From assembly GCA_002897115.2 (NCBI GenBank), contig BCIH01000005.1, positions 1,227,392 to 1,291,391 of the forward strand: a stretch of 64,000 nt of DNA. The letters run 5' to 3'. This DNA comes from Prototheca cutis (Eukaryota > Chlorophyta > Trebouxiophyceae > Chlorellales > Chlorellaceae). This document shows positions 1 to 11,800 of the stretch, in pieces (position 1 is the stretch's first letter; every line of letters starts with the position of its first letter). The translations under genes were made by a program, and so were the position numbers. The notes below the pieces were generated by a model. That model made no database searches. It was given only the letters and a program-made list of their open reading frames with translations, and had not been told where the DNA came from.

Positions 1-1
1 T

Positions 2-124
2 GGGGAGGATGCTGGCCCATCAACCCCGCCCGCTCGCCACACCCTGGAAGACTTTGTCATCGACGGCCTGGTGCGGCGCTATATGCTGGAGGACCGACAT
101 GCAGCAAAGGACGACCTTCTTTGA
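2..124 (+). CDS. C-terminal end of an unknown protein (5' part outside window)
   Basis: The frame is open from the window edge and ends at TGA 122-124, giving about 40 residues. The tail is charged and probably helical (a TLEDFVIDGLVRRYMLED-type segment followed by HAAKDDLL). The first part is Pro/Ala-rich. No splice acceptor is needed to keep the frame open to the left edge, so the exon probably starts outside the window. I do not recognise the family. Support is only the orderly amphipathic composition and the absence of a better frame; it could be chance. Confidence 0.4.
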   Translation, partial: GEDAGPSTPPARHTLEDFVIDGLVRRYMLEDRHAAKDDLL

Positions 125-1059
125 TACACTCACCCAAAGATGGGTAAGCACGTGGTCTCCGGCAACCATCGACAAGCACGCGGCAAAGCTGGAAGGAGGA
201 TTCTGGGTTGAAGTGCCGGTCAACTCAGGCTCTGGATCCAAGAAGCGGAAGATCGGGTGGCTGGAGCGCAGCCGCCAGAAATACAAGCGGAGGACCACAG
301 CGAGACCAGACGCAGCTGCACAGGCCTGGACGGTGGCCGTGACGTTGCCCCTTGCTGGACTTGAGTTTGATCCCTAAATTGAGCTGCCTGTGTCTGTACA
401 GAACTTCCCTTGACTTGACGGTGGGCAATTTCATAGTGATATGGAGGCATAAGACGAGATTTTCTTGTGAAGTCAGCCCACGCAGCACCTGCCCTGGGGC
501 ACAACCAGTGCATGAGCCAGGTCCTTGCCAATCCAGAGGGCGCTTGCTGGCGGCGCGTTTGAAGGATGCCAAGGGCCGCCGCACGAGAACCGACATAATC
601 GCGGAGACACAACTTCCATTTGCATCCTCAATCCCCGAAACAGCTTCATTATCTTGATTTCTGGAGTTAACAGGCGTTGCGAGGGCCTACACGCGCGGTT
701 TGGTGGGCCCAGCCACAGCAGCTGCGCAGCCCCCCGATCGTCGAAGGGCGATTGCCCACGAGCGCGCTCCTTTCTGGCCCCGCCCTGTTCTCAGACTAGA
801 CTTTTGGTGCGGAATAAATATTTTCGCGCTGTCATACAAGGGGGTGCTGCGCGGGTGCTGCACGGGAGGGCCCGAAAGGATTGTCGAATATCGTGGCATT
901 CACGTCGGTCGCCTTGTTCGTCCGGAAAGGGAGTATCGGCACTTCTCCCGGCCTAGGTACGTGATCCAGTGAGGTTTCACTACCAGTTGAAATTCATTAT
1001 TAGAAATACACTGATGTCCGTTCGGCGAGAGCCTTGCTGAGGCGGGGCAGCCAGGCGAC
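125..1059. other. Intergenic region, no gene seen
   Basis: This 935-base stretch lies between the partial gene at the left edge and the ALG1 start. Short open frames occur on both strands, but none has recognisable protein features, and none joins in phase to ALG1 exon 1. It presumably holds the 3' UTR of the first gene and the promoter and 5' UTR of ALG1. No convincing TATA box or repeat was seen. Confidence 0.5.
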
Positions 1060-2909
1060 ATGCCTCGCGCCTGGGTGGTGGTGTTGGGGGACGTGGGCCG
1101 CAGCCCGCGCATGCAGTACCACACCCTCTCCCTCTGCAACACCGTGCGTGGGATTTTGTGCGGGGCTGGTGACATTCATGATAGAGACATTGGCGGCATC
1201 TGCATGTCACGTGGCTTGATGAGGCTGTCAGGCTACACATCTGTTTGCGGTGAGATGGTGGGGCAGCTGGAAATCCTCTTCACCCAGCCTCAAATCCAGT
1301 GGCAGCATCGACACCAACTCCCAGCGCAGCCCGGCTATAATGTGGACATCATAGGACTGCGCGGCTCTGCCCTGATCGACGAGCTGCAGAAGCCGCTCCA
1401 CACCGGCAAGCTGGACGTCCACTATCTTCCCGAGCTGTGAGGCGCGGTGGCGGTGTGCTGGGGCCTGCACGCGGCTCTCACCCCACTTCATGCTACGGAG
1501 CAGCAGACGCACACAGCACACCCCAAGCCCTCACCCCCCACGAAACCCCCAGGCCGAGCTGGCTGCGGCGCTTGCCGCGGGCGCCTGCGCTGGCGCTCAA
1601 GGCGCTGTTCCAGTTTGCAGTTCTGGCGTGGCTGTGCTGGGTGGCGCTGCCGCGGCCGGACGCCATCCTGCTCCAGATCCCCCCAGCGCTCCCGACCATG
1701 GCGGTGCTTCGCGGTGCGGCCCTGCGTCACGGGGCACGCCTCGTCTTTGACTGGCACAACTTTGCATACACCCTCATGGCCCTGGGCATGGGCGCCAAAC
1801 ACCCGCTGGTNCGCAGGTGGCGCTTTTCTGCGTGGGCCTTTTTAATGTATGATTGGGCAGCTTGGGTGTAGCTCTTCACCGGGGCATGGGATGTGTGTTC
1901 ACCATGGCCGAGTGCTGGCACTCGGCCATGCACAACAGACAATTCCTCTGCTCAACACACAAGACTACCTCGAAGCTTCCCAAAGGTGCGACTAGCCAAA
2001 CGGTATGAGCGACGGTGGGCTCCCACGGCGCAAGCGCACTTGTGCGTCAGCGAGGCCATGTCCGCGGACCTGGCGCGGCGCTGGGGTGTGGACGGGGCAG
2101 CCGTGTTTTATGACCGGCCCGTGTCCGGTTTCCGGCGCTGCAGCGTCGAGGAGGCGCACGGCTTGCTACAGAGGATGCGCAGCGACCTGGCGCGGCCGCT
2201 GCATGTCGACGACTGGCTCGCTGCTGAAATCGAAACCGCCCCCGTCGGCACGACGCCGCGGTCGGTGCGCAAGGTTGGTGGGGCCCGAGGCGTCGATCTC
2301 CTGCTCCGTCGCCCGGCATTCATCGTGAGCGGGACGAGCTGGACACCAGACGAAGATTTCGGGCTCCTGCTCCGTGCTGCCGAGCTGTATGAGGCAGCAA
2401 GGGATGATCCGCACTATGCGAACGTGCTCCCGCGCGTTGTTTTTTGCATCACGGGGCGTGGGCCGGGCAAGGCGGCGTACGAGGCAGAGCTGGCGATGCG
2501 GCGGTTCCGCCATGTCGCGTTCCGTCTGCTGTGGCTCAGCACGGCCGACTACCGGTGCCTGCTGGGGTCTGCCGACCTGGGCGTCTGCCTCCACGCCTCG
2601 TCCTCGGGCCTGGATCTGCCCATGAAGGCCGTGGACATGCTGGGCGCGGGGCTCCCCGTCGCGGCGCTGCGCTACGCCACCATCACCGAGCTGGTCAAAC
2701 CCGGGGTCAATGGCGCCCTGTTCGACTCGGCCGAGGAGCTGGTCGCCACGATGATCACGCTGCTCACAGGATGGCCTGACAGATGCACCATGCTGGAAGA
2801 CCTGCGAGCCGGCGCGACCGCCGAGGGCAACCGCCGCTGGGACCCAGAGTGGCGGCGAGTCGTGCTCCCCCTCCTGCAAGGCGCTGAGCAGCCTGATGAC
2901 CGACAATAG
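1060..2909 (+). CDS. ALG1: Chitobiosyldiphosphodolichol beta-mannosyltransferase (ALG1)
   Basis: ALG1 adds the first mannose, from GDP-mannose, to GlcNAc2-PP-dolichol on the cytosolic face of the ER (GT33 family, N-glycan precursor pathway). Exons 1060-1143, 1330-1436, 1553-1808 and 1986-2909 join in phase to 456 aa, close to the usual 450-465. The N-terminus carries the ALG1 signature VVVLGDVGRSPRMQYH; exon 3 has a hydrophobic helix, a QIPPALPT segment and FDWHNFAYTL; exon 4 has AHLCVSEAM, then VSGTSWTPDEDF and the LHASSSGLDLPMKAVDMLG nucleotide-sugar-binding stretch. All three introns are GT-AG, though the third donor contains an N (1811). Odd: the modelled start lies only four residues before the catalytic signature, so the N-terminal ER anchor usual in this family is missing or sits in an unseen upstream exon. 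Confidence 0.93.
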
Positions 2910-3251
2910 TGTGGCAACAGGGCGTGCCGGCTCAGGGGACACAACCCTGAATGGGATCCTCCCTCATGAGTCATAGGGCAGGAAGCTTGCAGCCCCTGCT
3001 GCATGAAATAATGAACGCCGCGCTGCACAAGTGCCACAGATTGTCCACCTGCAAAACTTTCTTTTCACAGGCCAGGCCGGGCTGGGTCGAGAAAATCCCT
3101 GGGCAATAGAGTCGTACACACGCTGCTCCTGTGACAACTGCAATCAAAATTGCGTCCATAAATAGATAAACTACACAGACAGGGAAAATGGGGACCCGTC
3201 TCGATCAACGAAACGCATGCAGTCCCTCCGAACGCTGCCACGAAGTCGTCA
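2910..3251. other. Convergent 3' intergenic region
   Basis: This 342-base gap separates the stop codons of ALG1 (+) and the MFP-like hydratase (-). It presumably holds both 3' UTRs. No open frame, repeat or RNA gene was recognised. Confidence 0.5.
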
Positions 3252-4888
3252 TCAGAGGTCCTTGGCGAGGAGGGACGGGACAGCCATTCCCCCGCGCCAC
3301 CACTCCCAGCAAATGGCGGCCAGTGCCGCCAGCCGGGTCCAGAGGCTGTAGACCCAGAGCGTCAGCCAGACGCGCCCCCGCGCCTTGCGCACCGCGCGCT
3401 GCGCGAAGAAAGCACGCACAAGCGCCTTGTGTGACGCCAGGCCCAGAGCCGTGTCAAAGTACTCCCCCTCCTGTAAGGTTTGTTGATGAGGCGGTGTGGT
3501 GCTGCTGGTGTTCCAGAGGACGCTCCATGCATCATGCACTTGACAACCGTTCAAGTCCGCCGCACCACTGCCCACCATCTGGACCCTGCCGACCATTTCT
3601 CACCAGGGCTTCGCCGGCGTCAGGCCCCTGCTGCACGCCAGCGGCCACAGCGTCGATGCACAGCAGCACTGACCGCGGCTGCGCCCATCGCGTGGACGCC
3701 TGTGTTCGCACTTTCTTCAGCACAGCCTTCGCTTGCTCGGGGCCGGGGAGCATGTCTGCCCGCTCCCGCAGCACCGGCCGCCGCATCAACGGATGGTCAG
3801 GGGTGCCTGCGGCCAGTGGTGTTTGTTTGTGGAACCTTGGCTGCATTCAGGGACAGATGCCATTTGGGTGGCACATCCACTGGCCGAGCTGCCCAGGTCT
3901 GGGACTGTCTGGATTGCATTTGCAGAGCAGCTGGAAGAAAGAGCGAAAATCAACAAGCCATCCACCAAGAGCAGAATTCCAGGAAGGAAAGAAATCAGCC
4001 AGTCACCCACCCGCCAGCGTGGCTGCCAGTTCTCTGGCACGAGGCAGGAGCTGCTCCCGTGCAGCCACCACCTCATCCAGCAGACCGAGGTTCAGGGCTT
4101 TGTGTGCATCGATAATCCGGCCGGTGGTGATGAGGTCCAGCGCGGGCTCCAGGCCCACCAGCCGCGGCAGCCGCTGCGTGCCCCCGAGCCCTGGCAGCAG
4201 TCCCAACCGCACCTCTGGCAGGCCCAGGTGCGCGTCGGCGGATGCCACTCGCACCGTGCAGGCCAGGGACAATTCCAGCGCAGCCCCCAGGCACGCGCCA
4301 ACCGCGGCCGCCACCACGGGCTTGGACCCGGCCTCCACATTGTCAACCATGTTCTCCAACACGGAGGCCCGGCCCAAACTCACGTCCAGGCCCGATTGCA
4401 GCACCGAAAGGTCCATACCCGCACTGAATCGATCTGCTCGTGGGTGTTTTGCGTTTTGTGTGTGGTGCCAGGGGAACCGTACTTTGGGCAGGGTGCGAAG
4501 GTTTAGTGCAAGACCCCAAGTGATGATTTCCATCTAATAGCAGATGACGAGCATGACTGTTGTGCAGATCACAATGCATCCCCTCATGCGCATGCACATG
4601 GAGCCAGACCCCGGCCCATGCGCACCTTTGGTGCCTGTGATCACAATGGCCTTCACCGCAGGGTCCGCCTGGCTTCGCTCCAGCGACTTGAACAGGGCAT
4701 TGAGCACTGCATCGTTGTGATCGGCGGTGCATTTGACATGTAATGCACATTAATGCCTATGAAATGCCATACCACGCCCCAGAGAGCCACGCACGGTTGG
4801 GGTGGAAGGCGTTCACCGGGGGGTAGTCCATTGCCAGCACCGCCACCCCATCCTTCACAGTGGTATGCACGGGGCCGATGGCCTCCAT
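3252..4888 (-). CDS. Enoyl-CoA hydratase, N-terminal half of a peroxisomal multifunctional protein, with a hydrophobic tail
   Basis: Exons on the minus strand, 4888-4795, 4706-4626, 4433-4011, 3806-3604 and 3470-3252, join in phase to 339 aa. Residues about 15-200 are a crotonase fold like plant glyoxysomal MFP: PPVNAFHPN, VITGTKDRFSAGMDLS, GACLGAALELSLAC and GLPEVRLGLLPGLGGTQRLP, with both catalytic glutamates present. The linker CIDAVAAGVQQGP and the helix KALVRAFFAQRAVRK also match MFP. In full-length MFP the NAD-dependent 3-hydroxyacyl-CoA dehydrogenase domain follows here; instead the frame runs into a hydrophobic Trp/Leu/Ala segment of roughly 24 residues and stops after LLAKDL. No PTS1 is seen. 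All four introns are GT-AG. It may hydrate 2-enoyl-CoA, but it cannot carry out the dehydrogenase step as modelled. Confidence 0.82.
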
Positions 4889-6127
4889 CCTGATTTGTCC
4901 AGACAAATAAACTCGTTATACAGATATTCTGGGGAAATGCACTTGAGGGCCACCGCATATCCGTGATTAATGGGATGGAGGGCATCACTATCGCGTCCCT
5001 GAATCGTCCATCACGCTTTTCGACTCCACCGATTCGTTTTTGTCTGGTGCCCAGGAGAACGAGCTGGCCCGTCCTTTTAGCTGCCACTCTTCCTGCAGGA
5101 CATATCCTCCCCTCCCGCAGCGTATCCACCTGGCATGTTCACGCCCCTTTGTTGCAGTCACTTTGGAAGCAAAGCACGGACAGACCTGCGCCTCCTCTGC
5201 CCGACCTGCTGGGCTGAGAATCTAGCATTACACGGTCAGGCCAGGCCAGGCCATCGGGGCATGGCTCATTTCAGGAAGAGTGGCGTTGCTTGCCCTATTT
5301 CACGCATGCAGTTCAGTGGCAGGCAGGGATCAGGAGGCTAAGGAACATAGTGTACAGCAAAAAACCTTGTGGCCGGCGAGAAGGGCCAGTGTGCTGGGAG
5401 GGTCTGGCAGGCCGCCACGGTGACGGAGACTGTGGGTGGACACGAGCACTGCCCAGGATGTCACCTGCTCTCGGTGCATGGCTGCACGGAACCAGGGTCA
5501 TTGAGGGCAGAGGCCCACAGAGAATGCGGCGACAGCGGCACAGCGCCAGAGGAACACGCCAAGTGCTCGCGACGNGGGGCGCCGGCCCGCGGCACGGGAT
5601 ACATGCAGCCTCCCCCTTGCAGCAAGAGAAGGGGAGGTGCCCAGCAATGTAGCAGAGGCGCTGCGCTGTCTTCGATCGTACAAGCTCACCCGGTCGTATG
5701 CAGGGTGCCCGGTTTCCCCTTCTCCGCGGCGGCGGAAACGGGAGGGCCCTCAACAATCCCGAGCGGCCTGGGGCATGAACAGCCCCCCACAAACGTTGTT
5801 GAAAATACATGGCACTGTCCAGGGAAAGGAATCATACGACTCGGTTGCGATACTTTATTATAGGGACTCGATTTGGGGGGGGGGGGCTGGAGTCCGGCCG
5901 ACCGACCGACCATATACATGCAGGCAGACAATATGCTACAAAACCTGTGAGGACCCTTGTGAGGACCCACCATCGGCACGTGCAGATGGCTGCACGCATG
6001 CCATCCAGGGTCCTGAGCGGTGCGGGATCAACGGCAGGTCCCGGGGGAATTGACGACGATTCCCCATTTGGGTTCAACCTCCCAAGTAGTCGGTTGACGA
6101 TGATAACGTCTCCCCACTCCCCAGCGT
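4889..6127. other. Intergenic region, no gene seen
   Basis: This 1.2-kb gap lies between the 5' end of the hydratase gene and the 3' end of the Ala-rich membrane protein gene, both on the minus strand. The only structure I can point to is a G12 tract at 5875-5886. Open frames present have no recognisable features or supporting splice phase. Confidence 0.5.
5875..5886. repeat. G12 homopolymer
   Basis: Twelve consecutive G on the plus strand in an intergenic region. Similar tracts elsewhere in the window lie in introns. Confidence 0.9.
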
Positions 6128-7845
6128 TTAGTAGCTGGTGGACCCTGCGACTTGCCAGGCGCAGGAGGCGTGGGTGACAATGGGCACAGGCCGCGGCACG
6201 ACGTGATGGTGGTGGTGCCCCGCCGCAGCGGCGTGATGGTGCGAGGCATACGACCCCGCACCCGCCCCTGGACCCACGACGACGCCCGCGCCACGCATGA
6301 GTCCCCGCTGCAGCGCCAGCACGCGCGCCACGAGTTCAGCGAGCTCCGCCTCGCGCGAAGCCAGGCGCGCGCTGAGGCGCGCGTTGGCCGCCGCAGCGCC
6401 CAGCAACGCCGCAGTGGCTGCCACCGCCACCGCAGCCGCCGCCAGGGCGGGCCATTCGGTGCGGGCAAACGCGCGCAGACGAGCCGCCAGTTCCCGCAGG
6501 CGCGCCGCCGCCACGCGCTTGACGGGCGGAGCCCAGTTGTTGGAGGCGGGGGGGGATGGGGCGGCCTCGACAGGGTGCTGTTGCTGCTCATCGACGACCA
6601 GCTGCTGCTCGTCAGCGCCAGCACTCACCGCTTCGTCGCCCCAGGTCGCCGTCGGATGACGATCCGCCGCCACCTCCCCTCCGCCAGGAGCCGACTTGTC
6701 CGTCCCCAGGCGGCCGAGCCTGTCGCGCCAAGTGGCGGGCAGACCGCCCGGCACGCCCAGGCCCAGGCCCACCGCCAGGCCAACTTGCAGCCCGGCCACG
6801 AGCTCCATGACCGACGACCATGCCGACCGCACAGCGCCGGCACTCGTGCCGCCCAGCGCAGCCAACAAACCACGGACCCGCGAAGCCAGCGCGGCGAGCT
6901 CCGCCGCCGCAGCAGCGCACGCCCGCCGAATCGCGGGGCTGTCCGCGCCGCGTGCTGCAGCAGCGGCGGCAGCCTCCACCGTCGTACGTGCCGCAGCCGC
7001 AGCCGCGGCCGCAGCAGCAGCAGCCGCCGCGCCGGGGCTGCCGGCCGCTGCTGCCCAGCTGGTCGCGCTTGGTGAGTCAGACCCGGGCGCTGCCGCCGCG
7101 TCAGCAGCAGCGCCGCCCTCCTCCAGCAGCGTGGGCAGCCCGCCGGTGCTGCTGGCCCCGCTGCCAGTGCCCTCGGCCCCGGCCGCAGTGGCGGCAAGTT
7201 CGGAAAGTGTGCCGGCCGGTTCCTCGGGCTCCCCCGCCGCAATCAGCTCGTCGGTATAGTGCGTCTCCGAGTCCGAAACCGGTTCCGACACTATGCCACC
7301 CTGTTGAATGTTTCATTGCACCAGAAGCATTGTAGGCCATGGCACCCTTGAAGAGGAGCTCGTTCCGGCGGCGATATTGCTGGATCCACAGCATGCCATC
7401 AACCCCCCCCCCCCCCCCCCCAAAACATAAAAAACATCATCCATTAAGAACTACTTCGCACAACAATCAGCAGCCCGCGCACCGTGCGGACACTGTGGAC
7501 GCTGTTGGGCGATGCGATGGGTGAGGCCTCGCGCGTGGAAGACATCGAGCGGGCCAGCAGCGGGGTGAGGCTGCCACCCGGCGTGCCCGGCAGCGACAGT
7601 GCCCGAGCCGGCGAGGCCCCGCCGCTGGGGGCTAAACCCCCAGAGGGCGAACCAGATCTCGAGTCGGGACTGTCCTCCCCCTCACGAAACTCCCCGCCGT
7701 GCACGTACTCCCAGGACAGCGTCGAATGCGCGGGGCTGCCAGGCTCCTCTGGCTCCAGCGACCGTGTGGGGCTCAGCGCTGCCAGGGGGGGAGGCTTGCC
7801 CTCCTCGCATGCGGGAGGCAGCTTGCCCTCCTCAGGCTGCGACAT
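6128..7845 (-). CDS. Ala-rich protein with one C-terminal membrane span, function unknown
   Basis: Two minus-strand exons, 7845-7462 and 7300-6128, join in phase 0 (GT-AG) to 518 aa. The N-terminal 128 residues are Ser/Pro/Glu-rich and disordered and contain WEYV, which fits the W-x-x-V form of an ATG8-interacting motif. A long Ala-rich low-complexity middle follows. Near the C-terminus, LAARLRAFARTEW precedes an Ala/Val/Leu span (about 410-434), a short heptad-like stretch (SREAELAELVARVLALQRG) and a His-rich tail. The layout (disordered N-terminus with AIM-like motif, single late span, short coiled coil) recalls plant ATI1/ATI2, but no extended match was seen, so this is only a hypothesis. 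Ala-rich frames are easily open by chance in GC-rich DNA; the in-phase splice junction and charged flanks favour a real gene. Confidence 0.55.
7403..7421. repeat. C19 homopolymer in intron (G-tract on the sense strand)
   Basis: Nineteen consecutive C inside the 161-base intron (7301-7461) of the Ala-rich membrane protein gene. On the transcribed sense strand it is a G-tract about 40 nt after the 5' splice site. Confidence 0.9.
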
Positions 7846-8899
7846 CAAGAATTTTTTTGGAAAGGGCGGTTGTAGTGGCCGTCGCACTCCCCATTCACAC
7901 AGCGCCTGGGAGTCTAGTCCATGTCATGGAGGGAGCCGCTGTGCCCCGTGACTCAGACCCCGAGCTCCAGCATCCACAACTGGCATGGCAGGCCTGGCCC
8001 ACGCACCAATGCAGCCACCCTCCCCTGCCGTCCACTGTGGCAAAGCCTCCGTCTCGACCATGTCCTCACCTCCATCAGGGCCGAGGCATGTGCTTGCATT
8101 CCTTCCGAGCCCGTGGCTTTTGAATCTTCCATGTGGAGGGGCCGGTCAGGGGGACGAGGGTCAGCGCCAAAGGACAGCTCTGCGGGGGTGCAAGCAGCGC
8201 GTTACGAGGATGAGACCCGGAGCGGCACAAGAGTGCATCCGAGGGTGAGACGCGCCGGACGGGGGACGTCGTCAGCCCCGTCGATGCACGCTGGAGTTTC
8301 TGGATGTCAACCCTCACGCGTCTGCCGGGCAGCCTTGAACCAGCCTCACGCCCAGAATTCTTTCAGCACAAACATGATGTTTCAAGTCGCGTTCACGGAC
8401 CAGTTTAGAACCCCGCCCAAGGCACGCGATGGCTCCGACCGGCGTACCTGGCACACGGCGAACGTCAGGTCCACACGCGACTTCCGGCTGCTGCACGAGA
8501 CAGAGCTTCTGCTCTCTCTTTTGCCTTGGCGTGCAGCCACGCAAAATAGTNAAGCAATATGCCCTTCCCTGGCTTTTCCGGACGCCAACTGGCAAAAGTC
8601 GTCGCCATGACTACCCTTCAGCGCCATGCCCTCACGAGCGAGATCGGTCAGGTGTCGGAAAAAAATCCCCGGGGTCGATGGGCTGCGTGACCCCAAGTCT
8701 TGTGGTGGGGACATGATTTGGGACGTGTTCCCTCACACATGGTCCAAAGCTTCTCGAAACGCACTCCTGCGACTCCTTTCGCATCAATTCTGTCCAAAGT
8801 TCCACATTCCATTGAATCAAAGGCTGCAACGTGGTCTGCAACTTTTGAAGGCGGTCCTATTGCAGGCCAGTGGGCACGCAGACCTCACACTGGAGCATG
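7846..8899. other. Intergenic region, no gene seen
   Basis: About 1.05 kb between the start of the Ala-rich protein gene and the stop codon of NRDE2 (both minus). A plus-strand frame spans much of it, but its translation is Pro/Ser/Arg-rich without any motif and has an N (8551). I see no supportable gene. Confidence 0.5.
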
Positions 8900-11800
8900 T
8901 CAGGCGAGCACCTCCTGCCCCTCAAGAGCTTGGAGGATGGCCTCAAGCATCTCGGTCCGCACCATCAACTGCTTCTCTCTGCGCAACGTATCAGGCATAT
9001 GGGAAGGAAGCATGATCATCTGTGACACAGGACAAGTGGGGACTGGGCCGCCGGACCAGTGTGCTGGCTTGAACAACGGCCCTCCCCTCCATCGACGGAA
9101 AGACCCCAGCCTATGTAACTGCCACAGAGAACAAGAGCAAAGCAGCCCGCACCTCATGGCGTCCACGAGCTCCCCGAGTTCGGCCGGTGCAATGCCGGCG
9201 TCCAGCAGCGCTGCTAGGCCCCGCATCCAGAGCGTCTTGCTCCACGGACAACCCGCGACTGCCCGTAGGAACTGGCGCCGTGCGGGCTCCAGGGCGCCTG
9301 TATTTGCTACAGCGACTGCGGGCAGCCAGAGCACTGGCGGCGTCACGCCCGCCGCTGAGGCCGCGCAGGAGCTCAGAGCACGTTCGCGTAGCGCACGCAG
9401 CGTGCTCGGCGGCGCGTTTGTCGCGCTTTCCAGCTCCAGCAGTGCCACCCAGGGCTCAACGGCCGCGGCCCGTTCGGCCAGAGCGCGTAGGTCCCGACGC
9501 AGACCCGCCAGGCCCCTGGTCGCCAGCGCCCCGTGTGTCAGCGCTATCAGCGCTGCATTGCGAGGCAGTCGCGGCAGCGCCCGATGCAGCAGCATTGCAG
9601 CGGCTTGGGCGGGCGGCACGGCCGGCGGTGACAGTGCGGCTGCGGCGGCTGCCAGGTGGGCGTGCAGCACAACCAGCGATTCCAGTGCTGGGCTCAAACA
9701 CACACCTGACGATGCGACTGCGGCGGCAGCGCCTGCCCGTGATGCTGTTGAATGGGCCTCCAACTGGCCTCGAGCTAGCGCTCCCTCGCTCGCAGTCTGC
9801 GCCGCACCGTCCTCCCAGAACCCCTCGGGGCTCAGCGTGGCCAGCGCGGCATCCAGGAGACGCAGTGATGCAGGCGCGCCTGCACCGGCCGCCTGCTCAA
9901 AGGCCGCCGCCGCGGCCAGCATTGCCACGTCCTCCGGGGTCAAACACCGCTGACCCGCGGCCGTGATCCGCGCGACGTGGGCCTGGAACCCCAGCCTCGC
10001 CCGCAAGATCGCTTCTCCGGTGCCAGATGCAGGCGTCAATCCTGCTGCGCCGATTGCCTCGTCACCAGCGACAGGAGCACCAACCGGAAAACCTCCTACC
10101 ATGCCGCTGCCCAGCCAGGCCAGAACGAGCACCGCGGCCGTGGGCACGGCAGCGCCCTGCGCCGGGAGCACTCCCGGGGTCGTGTCGGGCCTTGCCCCCG
10201 CCTCCAGCATCGCGGCACTGAGTGCCAGCGGTGCCAGCGTGGGGCTGCCGTGACGGAGCCCAGCGGTGCCCGCCGGCGCAGTCCCCCCGCCGGTACAACA
10301 AGTCGCGGCGACCTTGCGCGCCGCACGCACATTGCCCCGCCGCCATTCGAGCATGAAGAAAGCATGCCAGAGCTCTAGATCCTCGCGCCGGTCTGCCAGC
10401 AGGCTCCGCGCCAGCGCCCTGGCGCCTGCGACGCCCTGCACCTCCTCGGCCAGATGCAGCAGGGAAGAAAGCACGGCAGGCCGCGTGCCGGGTCCGCAGT
10501 CCACATCCACAAGCCGCGTCAGCAGTTCCACCAGGAACCGAGCCCGGCTNGGGTGCACGCGGTACCACGGCGTAACGGTCCCGGGGTCACTCCTCGTTCC
10601 GGCTCCCTTCCCCGACCAGTCGATGTCCAGGCGCTCTGCCACCGCCGCAAGGGCCCGGCGGACGGGTGACTCGCTGGCCAATGCGCTCTGAACGCTCGGC
10701 GCCCCCAGGATGTAGAGGCATCCCATGACCAGTTCCGTTCTAGCAACATCGCTGCCACACCTGAAACCGCACAGATGACTCACTCGGCCCCAGGCGATGG
10801 CGCACGTCACGTCAGGGTCGGCCGCCTCGGATTCCGGGTGCAGCACCCGCACGGGCAGCCACTGCGCCGCAGTGCGCTCCGTTTCCAGACCCAGCCAGCG
10901 TCTCAGTGTCGACGCCGTGAGTTCAGAGTGCGCCTCCAAAGCCTTGTCCAACTCCAGGCCCAGTCTGGCCATCAGTGCCTCCTCGCTCTCTTCTTCTTCT
11001 CCAGTGTTGTCCTCCTCAGCATTGTCGTCTTCGGGGTTCTCTGTCATTGAACGAGCATCATCGCTGCCACTGGCATTGCCCGAAGCTCGTCCAGCAACTG
11101 CCAACGCCGCATCTCCAGCAGCAGTTTCAACGCCCGTGTCCTTATCGGCATGCCCGGTGCCCACGTCCAGCGCATGACCAAACCTGCGGCGGATTGCTGG
11201 TGCCAGCTCCTCCCACCCACTCCAGCTTCCCACTGGTTGCTGGCCAGGATCAGGCGCTGGCATCGTGGGGGAGAGTGGCTCTGGAGGGTGTGGATCCAGA
11301 CTTGTTGGCTGGGGAGGTGGCGGTGGCGCCGGTGCAGTCTGCAGGCGTTCCAGCCACGCGCTCCAGCCCTGCGACCCTGACTCGCCGATGAGTGGGGCGC
11401 CGGCAATCCAGTAGTCTCTAAACATGACCTGCAGTGCATCCTCGGGCCAGTCTGCAGAGTTGGGTGGGCGTATGGTGGGGTTTGGGGCCTGGAGACAGAG
11501 CAGGCCACGCATGCCTATGGCCAGATCCAGAGCATGCAAGTGAGATGCATCACCGCAGATCACCCCCCACCACCCGCACACCATCTGGGGCAAACAGGTT
11601 GAATTCCAAGAGCGTCTGCACGGCGGCCACGCCGGCCTCGACATGCCCGCTTTCCAGCTGGACCAGGATGCTTTGGAGGATTAAAGCCACGAGCTCACGC
11701 TCGCACCATTGGGCACACTCGTCGCCCAAAGACCCCGCGGCCGCGCGTTCTCTCAACCTGCGCAGGGCGGCTGCGACGTCTTCTATCGCTTCGGTGAAGA

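Noticed and set aside
6152..7075. Plus-strand open frame of 307 codons opposite the Ala-rich membrane protein
   Set aside because: Arg/Gln/His-rich composition expected from reading Ala codons backwards. The minus frame has the membrane span and a valid splice junction.
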